Part shown: positions 1 through 5,828 of the stretch, piece after piece | How positions within the stretch are numbered: the stretch's first letter is position 1 | Layout of the letters: each line of letters begins with the position of its first letter | Source: Candidatus Omnitrophota bacterium | Lineage (GTDB): Bacteria; Omnitrophota; Gorgyraeia; Zapsychrales; Fredricksoniimonadaceae | NCBI GenBank assembly: GCA_016789035.1 | Contig: JAEUSC010000335.1 | Span: 1 to 5,832 of the forward strand | DNA length: 5,832 nucleotides | Direction: 5' to 3' | Notes under the pieces: model-generated | The model's input: the letters and a program-made list of their open reading frames with translations, nothing else | Database searches by the model: none | Told to the model about the DNA's origin: nothing | Position numbers and translations under genes: made by a program

Positions 1-23
1 CATAAAAAAAATAGAGGAAAATC

Positions 24-52
24 TTGACACGGCTTAGTCCGTAAAATACTAT
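24..52 (+). promoter_or_regulatory. Sigma70-type promoter of nrdAB
   Basis: A perfect -35 hexamer TTGACA (24-29) is followed, after 17 bases, by TACTAT (47-52), which matches the TATAAT consensus at four of six positions. The A-rich stretch at 4-20 could act as an UP element. Transcription would start near position 59, leaving a leader of about 200 bases before nrdA. The -10 element lies inside an NrdR-box-like site, which fits repression by occlusion. The start point is inferred from spacing only. Confidence 0.75.
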
Positions 53-61
53 ATTTTGTGC
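46..61 (+). promoter_or_regulatory. NrdR box 1, overlapping the -10 element
   Basis: ATACTATATTTTGTGC matches the NrdR box consensus acaCwAtATaTwGtgt, as I recall it, at 13 of 16 positions. It covers the whole -10 hexamer. NrdR is a zinc-finger and ATP-cone repressor that binds paired boxes upstream of reductase operons when dATP is high. Its gene is not in this window. A similar site starts 30 bases downstream, and the pair is much better evidence than either box alone. Confidence 0.72.
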
Positions 62-75
62 TTGATGTTGTTTTT

Positions 76-91
76 GATCAATATATAGTGG
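76..91 (+). promoter_or_regulatory. NrdR box 2
   Basis: The site has the core CAATATATAGTG (79-90) and matches the NrdR consensus at 12 of 16 positions, with mismatches only in the flanks. Its centre is 30 bases from that of box 1, close to three helical turns and slightly shorter than the usual spacing of about 31-32. It lies just downstream of the predicted transcription start, so binding of both boxes would bracket the start site. Confidence 0.7.
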
Positions 92-140
92 TTTTTAAGG
101 TTACGATTTCATCCTCATTCATCATTAATAAAGCCAGAGC

Positions 141-257
141 ATGAACCTCTCAACGCAACACATTTTTGGCCGCAGCCCTCAAAAATTTGACGTCAATAAC
201 CATAATAATTTACAAAAAATTCTTCATTCTTTATCCATTCTTGGAGGGATTATCTGA
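141..257 (+). CDS. Possible 38-residue leader ORF coupled to nrdA
   Basis: ATG at 141 opens a frame that runs to TGA at 255-257 and overlaps the nrdA ATG as TGATG, the classic arrangement for translational coupling. An in-frame TAA at 129-131 fixes its upstream limit. The predicted peptide starts MNLSTQHIFG and ends SILGGII; it is rich in Asn, Gln, His and Ile and resembles no family I know. No good Shine-Dalgarno precedes its ATG (only AGAG at 136-139). The nrdA ribosome-binding site lies inside its last codons. A frame this short in A+T-rich leader could stay open by chance, so this is a candidate only. Confidence 0.22.
   Translation: MNLSTQHIFGRSPQKFDVNNHNNLQKILHSLSILGGII
243..248 (+). 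promoter_or_regulatory. Ribosome-binding site of nrdA
   Basis: GGAGGG lies eight bases before the ATG at 257. This strong Shine-Dalgarno with good spacing settles the nrdA start. It also falls within the last codons of the possible leader ORF, so ribosomes finishing that ORF would pass over it. Confidence 0.85.
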
Positions 258-3200
258 TGTCACAAGAAACCATCATCCATTCAGAAGTAAAGGTTCAAAA
301 GAGAAACGGTCAGCAGGTTGAGTATAATCCCAAACGCATTGTTTCGGCGGTTGCCAATGCGTTTAAGGAATATTACGGTCATCCCCGGGAGGCGGAACTC
401 TCTGATGATCAAATGCGCGATGCGCATAAAGTGACCGATTGCGTGTTTGCGGTCATTCAAGAACGGTCTTTAAAGAATGAGGCATTGACGGTTGAGGAAA
501 TTCAGGACGAAGTTATTCGCCAGCTTTATGAAAACGGGTTTAAGGAAGTAGCCGAGCGATATGCCAGCTATCGAAAGCACCATGCTGCCCGCCGTACCGT
601 TTTTGAGTTATATTCCTGTCTTAAACGTAACAGTAAGCCGGTTTCTTTTAAGTCGGAAAAAATCACGCTGGCCATCGCCAAGGCTTTTCAAGCGCATAAC
701 AACGGGCACTTTAATGAGATCCTTCTGGAAAAAGCCTACGAGCTTTCCGATAAGGTCCTGGCCGAAATCCGTACCCGCTGGCCTGAAGGGCGTGCCATTC
801 CTATCGAAGAAATTCAGGACATTGTGGAACGCACCATTATGTCGGCCGGATACCATGAAGTGGCCAAGCGTTACATCATTTACCGGGAAGAACGGGCCAA
901 GCAGCGCCGGGAAAAGGCCGAAGCGGAAGCTCATCTTTTGGAAAGTTTAGAATGGGTCAAGGAGATCAACGTAAAGACGTTGTTCGGTCAGGAAAAGCCT
1001 ATCGATCTTGATGAAATCCGTTTTAAGCTGGAAAGCTGCTGCAAAGGGCTCACGGATGTTTCCGCCGATGCGTTGTTTAAGGAAGCCGTCAAAAATTATT
1101 ATAACGGCATTACCGAAACCAAGATTGCGACCGCCAACATCATGGCCGCCCGTTCGTTTATTGAAAAAGAGCCGAATTATTCTTTTGTGGCCGCGCGTCT
1201 ATTGTTGCTCAAGGAATATCAGGAAGCGCTCGGCGGGGAAACCAGTTTTGAGCGTATGCGTGCCGAATATCCAAGCTATCTGTCGGCCTACATCCATAAG
1301 GCGATCGATTTGCATTTGCTCGATCCCAAATTGCGCTCGTTTGACATCAAAGAATTGGGCAAGGCCATTGTTCCGGAGCGTGATTTTATTTTCCGCTACA
1401 TGGGTCTTCAAACCTTGTATGACCGTTATTTTATCCATCATGAAGAACGCCGCATTGAGCTGCCGCAGATTTTTTGGATGCGTGTGGCCATGGGGCTGGC
1501 CGTCAATGAAGGCGCCAAGAGAAACGAACGCGCCATTGAGTTTTATAATACGCTTTCGACATTTCGGTTCATGTCTTCCACACCGACTTTGTTTAATTCA
1601 GGCACACGTCATCCGCAATTGTCTTCCTGCTTTTTGACAACCATTGACGATGATCTGTTTCATATTTTTAAATGCATCCAGGATGACGCCATGCTGTCCA
1701 AGTGGAGCGGCGGACTGGGCAATGACTGGACCAACGTGCGCGCCATGGGTTCACGCATCAAAGGCACCAACGGGAAAAGCCAGGGAATCATTCCGTTTTT
1801 GAAGGTGGCCAACGATACCGCGCTTGCGGTCAACCAGGGCGGCAAACGTCAGGGGGCCATGTGCGCCTATTTGGAAGTGTGGCATTTGGACATCGAAGAT
1901 TTTCTGGAACTGCGCAAAAATACCGGTGATGAACGCCGCCGCACGCATGACATGCACACCGCGGCCTGGATTCCGGATCTCTTTATGAAGAGAGTCAAGT
2001 CCAACAGCAATTGGACGCTTTTTTCACCGAATGACGTTCCGGACTTGCATCATATTTACGGAGAAACGTTCGAACGCCGTTATGAAGAATATGAACTCAT
2101 GGCCCAGGACGGCAAGATCAAAAATTTCAAGACGGTTTCCGCCATCAATCTGTGGCGCAAAATGCTTTCCATGCTTTTTGAAACCGGACATCCGTGGATC
2201 ACATGGAAGGACCCGTCGAACGTGCGTTCGCCGCAGGACCATACCGGGGTTGTCCATTCCTCCAATCTCTGCACGGAAATTTTGTTGAACACCTCCAAGG
2301 ATGAGACTGCCGTATGCAATCTGGGCTCGATTAATTTGGCGGTCCACGTTACGACCGCAGGCATCGACCACAAGAAACTTAAAGAAACCATCAAGATCGC
2401 TGTGCGCATGCTGGACAATGTGATCGATATTAATTATTATCCGACGGCCGAATCCGGAACCGCCAATCAGCGGCACCGTCCCATCGGGTTGGGCATCATG
2501 GGTTTTCAGGATGCGCTTTATATCCAGGATCTGAGCTATGCTTCTCATGAGGCTGTGGAATTTGCCGATGAGAGTATGGAAGCGGTCTCTTACTATGCGA
2601 TTTTGGCCTCTACGGAATTGGCCAAAGAACGCGCGGTTTACAGCACGTTTAAAGGTTCCAAATGGGACCGCGGTCTTTTGCCTTACGATACCATCGCGCT
2701 ATTGGAAAAGGAACGCGGCGGATATCTGGACATGAACCGCACCATGCGCATGAATTGGGAACCGGTGCGCAAGGCCATCAAGGATTTTGGCATGCGCAAT
2801 TCACTGGTTATGGCGATTGCGCCTACGGCCACCATCGGAAACATTACGGGCGTCACCGCCTCGATCGAACCGGTCTATAAAAATGTGTTTGTCAAAAGCA
2901 ACCTCTCGGGGGACTTTACGGTCATCAATGAATACCTGGTGGAAGATTTAAAGAAGCTGAAGATCTGGGATCAGGAAATGATCGATGATATTAAGTATTT
3001 TGACGGTTCCATTCAGGAAATCCCTCGCATCCCGGCGGAGATCAAGCAAAAATACGCCACTGCCTTTGAGATCGATTATGAATGGATCATCGAAGCCGGC
3101 AGCCGCCGCCAGAAATGGATCGACATGGGGCAGTCGCTAAATTTGTATCAGGCCAAGCCCAGCGGTAAAAAGGTGAGCGATATGTATTTGTTTGGCTGGG

Positions 3201-3376
3201 AAAAAGGTTTGAAGACAACGTATTATTTGCGCTCGATGGGTGCGACCCGTATCGAAAAATCAACACTCGACATCAATAAGTCCAATGACGTCGTCGGTCA
3301 GCGTCAGCGGGATGAGAAGGGACGCGTGACCACGGTTGCAGCCGAGCCGATCCAGGATTGTGAATCTTGTCAATAA
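257..3376 (+). CDS. nrdA: Ribonucleoside-diphosphate reductase, large (alpha) subunit, class I, with three ATP-cones
   Basis: This is the catalytic and allosteric subunit of cytosolic class I ribonucleotide reductase. It reduces ribonucleoside diphosphates to deoxyribonucleotides with NrdB. The predicted protein has 1039 residues, against about 760 in E. coli, and the extra length is N-terminal. ATP-cone-like repeats span roughly 11-107, 121-211 and 237-326; the third aligns with the single E. coli cone but lacks a clear KRNG motif. The ten-stranded barrel follows. By comparison with E. coli, Cys458 (in QLSSC) and Cys687 (in AVCNLGS) form the active-site redox pair, and Asn670, Cys672 and Glu674 (NLCTE) are the thiyl radical site and its helpers. 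Tyr989-Tyr990 are the radical-transfer pair, and Cys1035 and Cys1038 are the C-terminal shuttle cysteines. All key residues are present. Length and sequence closely match chlamydial NrdA from memory. The start has a strong ribosome-binding site, and nrdB follows after 112 bases in one operon. Confidence 0.97.
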   Translation: MSQETIIHSEVKVQKRNGQQVEYNPKRIVSAVANAFKEYYGHPREAELSDDQMRDAHKVTDCVFAVIQERSLKNEALTVEEIQDEVIRQLYENGFKEVAERYASYRKHHAARRTVFELYSCLKRNSKPVSFKSEKITLAIAKAFQAHNNGHFNEILLEKAYELSDKVLAEIRTRWPEGRAIPIEEIQDIVERTIMSAGYHEVAKRYIIYREERAKQRREKAEAEAHLLESLEWVKEINVKTLFGQEKPIDLDEIRFKLESCCKGLTDVSADALFKEAVKNYYNGITETKIATANIMAARSFIEKEPNYSFVAARLLLLKEYQEALGGETSFERMRAEYPSYLSAYIHKAIDLHLLDPKLRSFDIKELGKAIVPERDFIFRYMGLQTLYDRYFIHHEERRIELPQIFWMRVAMGLAVNEGAKRNERAIEFYNTLSTFRFMSSTPTLFNSGTRHPQLSSCFLTTIDDDLFHIFKCIQDDAMLSKWSGGLGNDWTNVRAMGSRIKGTNGKSQGIIPFLKVANDTALAVNQGGKRQGAMCAYLEVWHLDIEDFLELRKNTGDERRRTHDMHTAAWIPDLFMKRVKSNSNWTLFSPNDVPDLHHIYGETFERRYEEYELMAQDGKIKNFKTVSAINLWRKMLSMLFETGHPWITWKDPSNVRSPQDHTGVVHSSNLCTEILLNTSKDETAVCNLGSINLAVHVTTAGIDHKKLKETIKIAVRMLDNVIDINYYPTAESGTANQRHRPIGLGIMGFQDALYIQDLSYASHEAVEFADESMEAVSYYAILASTELAKERAVYSTFKGSKWDRGLLPYDTIALLEKERGGYLDMNRTMRMNWEPVRKAIKDFGMRNSLVMAIAPTATIGNITGVTASIEPVYKNVFVKSNLSGDFTVINEYLVEDLKKLKIWDQEMIDDIKYFDGSIQEIPRIPAEIKQKYATAFEIDYEWIIEAGSRRQKWIDMGQSLNLYQAKPSGKKVSDMYLFGWEKGLKTTYYLRSMGATRIEKSTLDINKSNDVVGQRQRDEKGRVTTVAAEPIQDCESCQ

Positions 3377-3390
3377 CGTGGTAAGTTTCG

Positions 3391-3439
3391 CGTGGTGCGT
3401 GATCCGAAGACGGTTAACGGTTTCGTAGCACGCATCATG
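3391..3439 (+). other. Imperfect hairpin between nrdA and nrdB
   Basis: Arms 3391-3408 and 3422-3439 can pair over 18 positions: 14 Watson-Crick pairs, two G-U pairs and two mismatches. The 13-base loop contains the palindrome GTTAAC. No T-run follows directly (the next bases are TAAAACAG), so it does not look like a simple terminator. It could stabilise or mark a processing site in the nrdAB message and so set the NrdA to NrdB ratio, or be a copy of a genomic palindromic repeat. The role is inferred; only the complementarity is seen. Confidence 0.55.
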
Positions 3440-3475
3440 TAAAACAGATTATTTTTCTTATACTGTTTTTTACTT

Positions 3476-3480
3476 GGAGG
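3476..3480 (+). promoter_or_regulatory. Ribosome-binding site that fixes the nrdB start
   Basis: GGAGG lies eight bases before the ATG at 3489. The longer in-frame reading from TTG at 3474 would begin inside this Shine-Dalgarno and add five residues with no counterpart I know, so ATG 3489 is preferred. Confidence 0.85.
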
Positions 3481-3488
3481 TACAACAA

Positions 3489-4577
3489 ATGTCCGAAGTG
3501 ATCCCCCAACCCATGGACAAAGAATGCACGGTAACCGGAAATATCCGTATGACCCGCGAGCGCGTTTCTGTGGAAAGTAAAAAGATCCTCAAGAATAACC
3601 GCACGGTGGATGTCAATCAGCTGGTGCCGATCAAATACAAGTGGGCCTGGCATTTCTATCTGGATGCCTGCGCCAATCACTGGATGCCGACCGAAGTTAA
3701 TATGGCCCGCGACATTTCCCAGTGGAAAGATCCCAATGCCTTTACCGAAGCCGAACGCCACGTGATCAAACGCAATATCGGTTTTTTTTCGACCGCGGAA
3801 ACCCTTGTCGGTAACAATATCGTTCTTTCGATTTATAAGGTTGTCGATAATCCGGAGTGCCGTCAGTATCTTCTGCGTCAGGCCTTTGAAGAGGCGATCC
3901 ATGTGCACACGTTTCAATACATCGTGGAGTCTCTCTCCATGGATGAATCGGAAATGTTTAACATGTACCGCGAGAACAAAGAGATTTACGAGAAAGACGA
4001 ATTTTCCATGAGCTGCACCGACGGCATTGTGGATGAGAATATCGATATCTATACCACCGAAGGTCTGCAGAAATTTATCGATAACCTCGTTGGTTTTTAT
4101 GTGGTGACCGAAGGGATCTTTTTTTACAGCGGGTTTGTCCTGATGTTGTCTTTTGGACGTCAGAACCGCATGCCCGGCGTGTGCGAGCAGATCCAATACA
4201 TCCTGCGTGATGAATCCATTCACATGAATTTTGGTATTCAATTGATCAACTCGATCATCGCCGAGAATCCGGAAGTCTGGACGTCGGACTTTCAGGCGTA
4301 TGTGGTCAAGCGCATCCGCCGCGCAGTGGAATTGGAGAAGAATTATGCCAAGGAATGTCTGAAGTTTGGCGGCATCTTAGGCATCAGCGAAAAGCTTTTA
4401 GGCGAATATGTGGAATACATTGCTGATCGCCGCTTGGAAAAGCTCGGGCTCCCCAAACAATACAACTCCTCCAATCCGTTTCCGTGGATGAGCGAAGTCA
4501 TTGATTTGAAGAAAGAGAAGAACTTCTTTGAAACGCGCGTCACAGAGTATCAGACGGGTGGGGCTTTGGAGTGGTAA
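3489..4577 (+). CDS. nrdB: Ribonucleoside-diphosphate reductase, small (beta) subunit, class Ic (Phe in place of the radical Tyr)
   Basis: This is the ferritin-like R2 subunit that makes the oxidant starting radical chemistry in NrdA. From ATG 3489 it has 362 residues. The metal ligands are all visible: Glu104 (STAE), Glu135 and His138 (EEAIH), Glu208 (VVTEG), and Glu242 and His245 (DESIH). The first ligand is Glu rather than the Asp of E. coli. The position of the E. coli radical Tyr122 is Phe142 (in HVHTF). Every one of these residues is offset by 15 from the Chlamydia trachomatis enzyme as I recall it (Glu89, Glu120, His123, Phe127, Glu193, Glu227, His230). That protein is class Ic and uses a Mn(IV)/Fe(III) centre instead of a tyrosyl radical. 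Tyr354 in the tail EYQTGGALEW fits the radical-transfer tyrosine, and this tail should dock on NrdA. The metal content is inferred from the residues. The gene shares the nrdA operon and ends at a terminator. Confidence 0.96.
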   Translation: MSEVIPQPMDKECTVTGNIRMTRERVSVESKKILKNNRTVDVNQLVPIKYKWAWHFYLDACANHWMPTEVNMARDISQWKDPNAFTEAERHVIKRNIGFFSTAETLVGNNIVLSIYKVVDNPECRQYLLRQAFEEAIHVHTFQYIVESLSMDESEMFNMYRENKEIYEKDEFSMSCTDGIVDENIDIYTTEGLQKFIDNLVGFYVVTEGIFFYSGFVLMLSFGRQNRMPGVCEQIQYILRDESIHMNFGIQLINSIIAENPEVWTSDFQAYVVKRIRRAVELEKNYAKECLKFGGILGISEKLLGEYVEYIADRRLEKLGLPKQYNSSNPFPWMSEVIDLKKEKNFFETRVTEYQTGGALEW

Positions 4578-4621
4578 GAGGTAAGTGGTAAGTGGTAAGT
4601 GGTAAGTGGTAAGTGATATGT
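4573..4621 (+). repeat. GGTAAGT heptamer tandem array starting in the nrdB stop codon
   Basis: Five perfect head-to-tail copies of GGTAAGT occupy 4580-4614. They are flanked by an imperfect copy GGTAAGA (4573-4579) and a degenerate one, GATATGT (4615-4621). The TAA of the first unit is the nrdB stop codon. Because the period is seven, successive TAA triplets at 4575, 4582, 4589 and so on fall in all three frames, so the array closes every + frame after nrdB. It looks like a replication-slippage repeat and is likely variable between strains. No function is known to me. Confidence 0.92.
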
Positions 4622-4630
4622 AGTAACCGC

Positions 4631-4658
4631 AGCCCTCGAGCAATCGAGGGCTTTTTTT
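4631..4658 (+). terminator. Rho-independent terminator of nrdAB
   Basis: A perfect nine-base-pair stem (4631-4639 with 4644-4652, AGCCCTCGA and its complement) encloses a GCAA loop of the stable GNRA type. A run of seven T residues (4652-4658) follows. The T-run lies only on the + strand side, so it acts on nrdAB transcripts. It ends 14 bases before the ATG of the TIR gene, so that gene is either insulated from nrdAB or expressed only through read-through. Confidence 0.93.
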
Positions 4659-4664
4659 GTAACT

Positions 4665-4670
4665 GAGGGG
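4665..4670 (+). promoter_or_regulatory. Ribosome-binding site of the TIR gene
   Basis: GAGGGG ends only two bases before the ATG at 4673, so the spacing is tighter than normal and initiation may be modest. An in-frame TGA at 4664-4666 excludes any longer start, and the TIR domain begins at residue 3, so the start is secure despite the spacing. Confidence 0.6.
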
Positions 4671-4672
4671 TC

Positions 4673-5746
4673 ATGAGCAGTATATTTCTAAGTCACAATT
4701 CAAAAGATAAAGTTTTTGTAAGAAAACTTAAAGAGAGGCTCAAGAATGACGGCGTCCGTGTTTGGTTTGATGAAGATGAAATGCTGGTTGGGGATTCTTT
4801 GATTAAAAAGATATCCGAGGGTATTGAGAGCATGGATTATTTGGGGGTAGTTATATCTAGCAGCTCAAATAATTCCTCCTGGGTTCAAAAAGAATTAGCA
4901 ATAGCTATGAGAGACGAAATAAATGGGAGGCGGGTTAAAGTTTTGCCTATTTTGATGGAAGAATGTGACATTCCGGTTTTTCTGAAAGACAAAATATACG
5001 CTAATTTTACGGAAGATTTTGAAAATGGTTATAAAGAACTTACCAGAGTTCTATTCAAAACCAAAAATAACATAAGAAACTCTCAAAATTTATGTCAGGC
5101 TAAAACTAGCAGAGGAAAAGCTTGTAAGAAGAAAGTAGCTGAAGGATCGCTGTATTGTTATTTACCTTCTCATCAAGAAGGATATTCCAAGGAAAAGTTA
5201 GAAATTTCAAATAAGAAAGTGTCATTAAAGTCAAAGCTAACAACCTTAGTTAAAGACCCTATATTCTTGACAGTCATATCGTTGCTTTTTGCATATGTTT
5301 TCTTTATTTTTGGTCCCAGCCAGAGAGATATCAATGAAATAAAACAAAAATTGGATAATATATCTCAAACTAATAAAGTAACGTTTGATGAAGAATATCC
5401 TTATGGGTTTAAGTTGCTAGCTATCTCAAAAAACAGAGTGATTTCAACTAATAATGATATTATTCAAGGTTTTTTTGTTGATTTAAATAACAGTAAGGTC
5501 AAATTAGTTAATGAAAATTCTATAGAAATTGTTGTTCCTCGTATTTCCTATCATGACAGTAAAATAAATCAGGATTTTCGAAATACACGCTTTATTATTC
5601 CAGTTACTGTTCCAAGAACTAAACGATTAGCAAAGATAGGTGAATATCAGTTAATGATTAAGATTTGGGGAGAATTTGATGAGAGCATTGTCTATATCTT
5701 ATATGCTGAGAAAACAAATGATCATTTTCAAGGTATAAAATTTTAG
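4673..5746 (+). CDS. TIR-domain protein with zinc-binding-like motif and one membrane helix
   Basis: The 357-residue product begins with a TIR domain (about 3-125): opening strand IFLSHNSKDK, a BB-loop-like stretch around FDEDEMLVGDS (32-42), and WVQKEL (70-75), where Glu74 sits at the NADase catalytic position (compare WVHKE in SARM1). Residues 141-167 hold Cys141, Cys151, Cys162 and His167 in a CxAxTxxGxxC...YC...H pattern that resembles short zinc-binding modules (DUF5763-like, from memory). A hydrophobic segment at about 196-214 should span the membrane once. A short charged helix (216-232) and a beta-rich C-terminal part (about 237-350) that I do not recognise follow. TIR and zinc motif are probably cytosolic and the C-terminus outside, because Lys-rich sequence precedes the helix. 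Many bacterial TIR proteins degrade NAD in phage defence, but that role is only inferred here. The gene is much richer in A+T than nrdAB, which suggests transfer, and it has little room for a promoter. Confidence 0.88.
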   Translation: MSSIFLSHNSKDKVFVRKLKERLKNDGVRVWFDEDEMLVGDSLIKKISEGIESMDYLGVVISSSSNNSSWVQKELAIAMRDEINGRRVKVLPILMEECDIPVFLKDKIYANFTEDFENGYKELTRVLFKTKNNIRNSQNLCQAKTSRGKACKKKVAEGSLYCYLPSHQEGYSKEKLEISNKKVSLKSKLTTLVKDPIFLTVISLLFAYVFFIFGPSQRDINEIKQKLDNISQTNKVTFDEEYPYGFKLLAISKNRVISTNNDIIQGFFVDLNNSKVKLVNENSIEIVVPRISYHDSKINQDFRNTRFIIPVTVPRTKRLAKIGEYQLMIKIWGEFDESIVYILYAEKTNDHFQGIKF

Positions 5747-5783
5747 AAAAAATTCCAGGAACGCACGACGTAACACAAATCCC

Positions 5784-5802
5784 ACACGCCTTCCAAGCGT
5801 GT
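5784..5802 (+). other. Short hairpin after the TIR gene
   Basis: ACACGC (5784-5789) and GCGTGT (5797-5802) can form a six-base-pair stem with a seven-base loop, 38 bases after the TIR stop codon. No T-run follows, so it is at best a weak terminator or a 3'-end structure on the + strand. Confidence 0.3.
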
Positions 5803-5818
5803 TCACATACTTAAAAAA

Positions 5819-5828
5819 GGGAGAGAGG
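5819..5828 (+). promoter_or_regulatory. Ribosome-binding site of a gene beyond the window
   Basis: The purine tract GGGAGAGAGG ends four bases before the window edge and looks like a Shine-Dalgarno. A + strand start codon would be expected within a few bases after 5832. The gap from the TIR stop is under 100 bases, so the next gene could be co-transcribed with the TIR gene. Nothing of that gene is visible. Confidence 0.5.

Noticed and set aside
170..180. CCGCAGCCCTC repeated exactly at 4627-4637 beside the terminator
   Set aside because: A few shared 11-mers are expected by chance in a window this size, and the upstream copy lacks the second stem arm.
162..186. Seven-base A/T stem (ATTTTTG with CAAAAAT) in the nrdA leader
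   Set aside because: All but one pair are A-T, the loop is 11 bases, and no T-run follows, so it is too weak to call as a terminator or riboswitch.
187..216. Second promoter in the leader (TTGACG, 18 bases, TACAAA)
   Set aside because: The -10 matches at only four of six positions with an 18-base spacer; the 24-52 promoter with its NrdR boxes explains the operon better.
2024..2548. 174-codon minus-strand frame inside nrdA
   Set aside because: It is antisense to the catalytic core including the NLCTE motif, has no family resemblance, and is a shadow frame.
3459..3464. TATACT as a -10 element for a separate nrdB promoter
   Set aside because: No acceptable -35 hexamer lies 16-18 bases upstream, and the operon promoter suffices.
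3474..3488. TTG start giving nrdB five more residues
   Set aside because: The TTG is part of the Shine-Dalgarno TTGGAGG for the ATG at 3489, and the extra residues add nothing known to the family.
3435..4241. 268-codon open frame on the minus strand across nrdB
   Set aside because: It lies antisense to well-conserved nrdB codons, its product resembles no family, and it is a shadow of strong codon bias.
3489..4577. Class Ie (metal-free, DOPA radical) R2 assignment for NrdB
   Set aside because: Class Ie proteins replace metal-ligand glutamates; here all six ligands are present and the tyrosine position is Phe.
4573..4621. CRISPR array
   Set aside because: The units are seven bases with no spacers between them, which is a simple tandem repeat.
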